From NCBI RefSeq assembly GCF_902498805.1, contig NZ_LR701616.1, positions 1-35,033 on the forward strand: 35,033 nt of DNA, in the 5' to 3' direction. This stretch comes from Imperialibacter sp. EC-SDR9. Its GTDB lineage: Bacteria; Bacteroidota; Bacteroidia; Cytophagales; Cyclobacteriaceae. The position numbers and the translations under genes were made by a program. Within the stretch, counting starts at the first letter, position 1. Each line of letters opens with the position of its first letter. The notes under the pieces are model-generated. The model searched no databases. It was not told the DNA's origin and saw only the letters and a program-made list of their open reading frames with translations. Positions 34,083 to 35,033 of the stretch are shown piece after piece.

Positions 34083-34181
34083 GGTGCGGTGTGTTGGTTA
34101 TGGAGACATAAAGGTAGAAGCGAGCACCAAAAGCCCATAGGTTGGGGAACAAAAAGTTGAGTGATATTCTTTGATTGGGTC

Positions 34182-34211
34182 AAAAAAGAGCCACCTGAGT
34201 AGGTGGCTCTT
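34182..34211 (-). terminator. Rho-independent terminator of the small lipoprotein gene
   Basis: A perfect 11-bp stem, AAGAGCCACCT / AGGTGGCTCTT, with a GAGT loop. On the minus strand it is followed by TTTTTTG, the T-run of a rho-independent terminator, 22 bp after the stop of the gene at 34234. A T-rich tract also follows on the plus strand. Confidence 0.9.
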
Positions 34212-34233
34212 TCCTTTTTTATGCTTAAAGAAA

Positions 34234-34656
34234 TCATATTTTCTTGTACGTAGTCACCTTGGTGCACCCTGTAGCCCCATCTATTTCGGTAAGAGTGAAG
34301 CTCTTCGTGACGGTGTTCAATGCGAAGTCGCCATTGCTGCACACCGTGCCATTGCTGCGGCACACCTCCAGATTGTCGCCCATCAGCAGGTAGGTGCCTT
34401 TGTCATTGGTCACACCGCCATTGACGAGTGTTTTCATCTGGTACGAGTTGTCGGCTTTCATGGTAATGGTGAGGCAGTTGGCATCGTCGCAGGTGAAGGT
34501 GCTGGTACCGTTACCGCCATTGGTGCAGCCCGATATGTCGGTTTTCACGAGCGTCCACGTGCCCACCAGCGGGCTGCTGGCGTCGCCATCATCGTCTTTG
34601 CATCCGGTAAAAAATAGGGTGGCTGCCGCAGCCAGCGTAAAAAGTGCTGTTCTCAC
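34234..34656 (-). CDS. Small cysteine-rich lipoprotein, lipocalin-like
   Basis: A 140-residue predicted lipoprotein: ALFTLAAAATLFFTGC places the lipidated Cys at about 19, followed by an acidic KDDDGD linker. The body matches the lipocalin-like pattern of Bacteroidota: LVGTWTLVKTD, then beta strands with MKADNSYQMKTL and KGTYLLMGDNLEV. Six further Cys could form disulfides. Function is unknown. The start is a GTG at 34656, since no in-frame ATG gives a better signal peptide. It has its own terminator downstream. Confidence 0.75.
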   Translation of the reverse strand: MRTALFTLAAAATLFFTGCKDDDGDASSPLVGTWTLVKTDISGCTNGGNGTSTFTCDDANCLTITMKADNSYQMKTLVNGGVTNDKGTYLLMGDNLEVCRSNGTVCSNGDFALNTVTKSFTLTEIDGATGCTKVTTYKKI

Positions 34657-34961
34657 AGGGCAATCGCATTCAAACTGATTATTACGAGACTAATGGTAAA
34701 AGAATTTTTCGGGGCCCGGGGCACAGAATGGTCAAAGCCTCAAGGAGGCTTATCAAAGTCTCATATGGTGTGTGTTTAGTATAAAAAAAGGGAGCTGTTG
34801 TGTTTGGTGTTGTGCTCCTCTTTCATAGTTCAATATACTGAAAATGAGATAATTGTAAATTTTTTTATCTTTTTTTTATCCATTAGAGCGAAATAGTTTT
34901 TCCGGCTTCAAAAGGTTTTGAACAGGTAAAAGACAATCTTTTTTGCAATATCTTTAGTCAA
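34657..34961. other. AT-rich intergenic region upstream of the edge ORF
   Basis: Contains a compact hairpin AAGCCTC-AAG-GAGGCTT (34735-34751) and long A/T tracts around 34855-34885. If the edge ORF is a transposase, its left terminal inverted repeat should lie here, but I cannot define it without the other end. Confidence 0.35.
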
Positions 34962-35033
34962 ATGAAAGATTGCAGAACTACTTATCGGGGTAATTTACGA
35001 TACCCTCTGGTCGAAGTCATGTTTTTGGTTATT
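34962..35033 (+). CDS. 5' end of a probable ISAs1-type transposase, cut by the window edge
   Basis: Only 24 codons are present: MKDCRTTYRGNLRYPLVEVM followed by FLVI. The R-G-N-x-R-Y-P-L-x-E-V-x-F-L-V-I pattern resembles the N-terminal 'DDE_Tnp_1-associated' segment (YPLxEILxLxx) of ISAs1 transposases. The preceding intergenic DNA is AT-rich, as at the left end of such elements. The call rests on a short sequence and may be wrong. Confidence 0.45.
   Translation, partial: MKDCRTTYRGNLRYPLVEVMFLVI

Overview
The window looks like a chromosomal stretch of a marine or soil Bacteroidota, most likely order Cytophagales. Reasons: a moderate GC content; many secreted enzymes and short-lipobox lipoproteins; near-absence of Shine-Dalgarno sequences; one good Bacteroidota-type -7 element (TAnnTTTG); two DUF6261-type genes, a family I know only from Bacteroidota; and intergenic palindromic repeats ending in CGTCA...TGACG. 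The genus cannot be fixed from the sequence alone. No rRNA, tRNA, CRISPR array, phage or complete insertion sequence was seen.

Layout. (1) 1-16.8 kb is a gene-dense, mostly minus-strand block of exported catabolic enzymes: M14 carboxypeptidase with an amidotransferase-like tail, Tat-exported enolase-superfamily dehydratase, secreted RraA-like protein, lipoprotein sulfatase, secreted cyclase-family hydrolase, beta-propeller lactonase translationally coupled to an acetylxylan-esterase-like hydrolase, and M20 amidohydrolase. Small regulators and housekeeping genes (Crp/Fnr, SRPBCC, GNAT) and two hypothetical secreted proteins are mixed in. Together the block looks built to break down sugar acids, sulfated or acetylated sugars and peptides in the periplasm or at the surface. 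It is not a classical PUL because there is no SusC/SusD pair. (2) 16.8-22.1 kb holds an ECF sigma factor with a membrane partner, an alpha/beta hydrolase, an M48-like protease, a TlpA-type thioredoxin and a matrixin-like lipoprotein protease. A nested inverted repeat lies between two convergent genes. (3) 22.1-29.3 kb is a repeat-rich accessory region. It holds two DUF6261 paralogs separated by three palindromic repeats, an exact-period 41-bp tandem array of conserved hairpins, an AT-rich three-gene island including a probable HEPN-domain protein, and a second repeat cluster containing a ~267-bp direct duplication. (4) 29.3-35 kb holds a RibD/DHFR-like reductase whose last 74 bp are repeated 2.4 kb downstream, bracketing an XRE regulator and an esterase-TPR protein. 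After that come a PhyH-type dioxygenase, a DoxX-like membrane protein, a small lipoprotein, and the probable first codons of a transposase cut by the window edge.

Most worth checking are the 41-bp hairpin array, the 74-bp repeat bracketing a two-gene segment, the palindromic repeats whose 28-bp arm occurs in either half, and the AT-rich HEPN island. All functional calls come from reading motifs by eye; no database search was possible.
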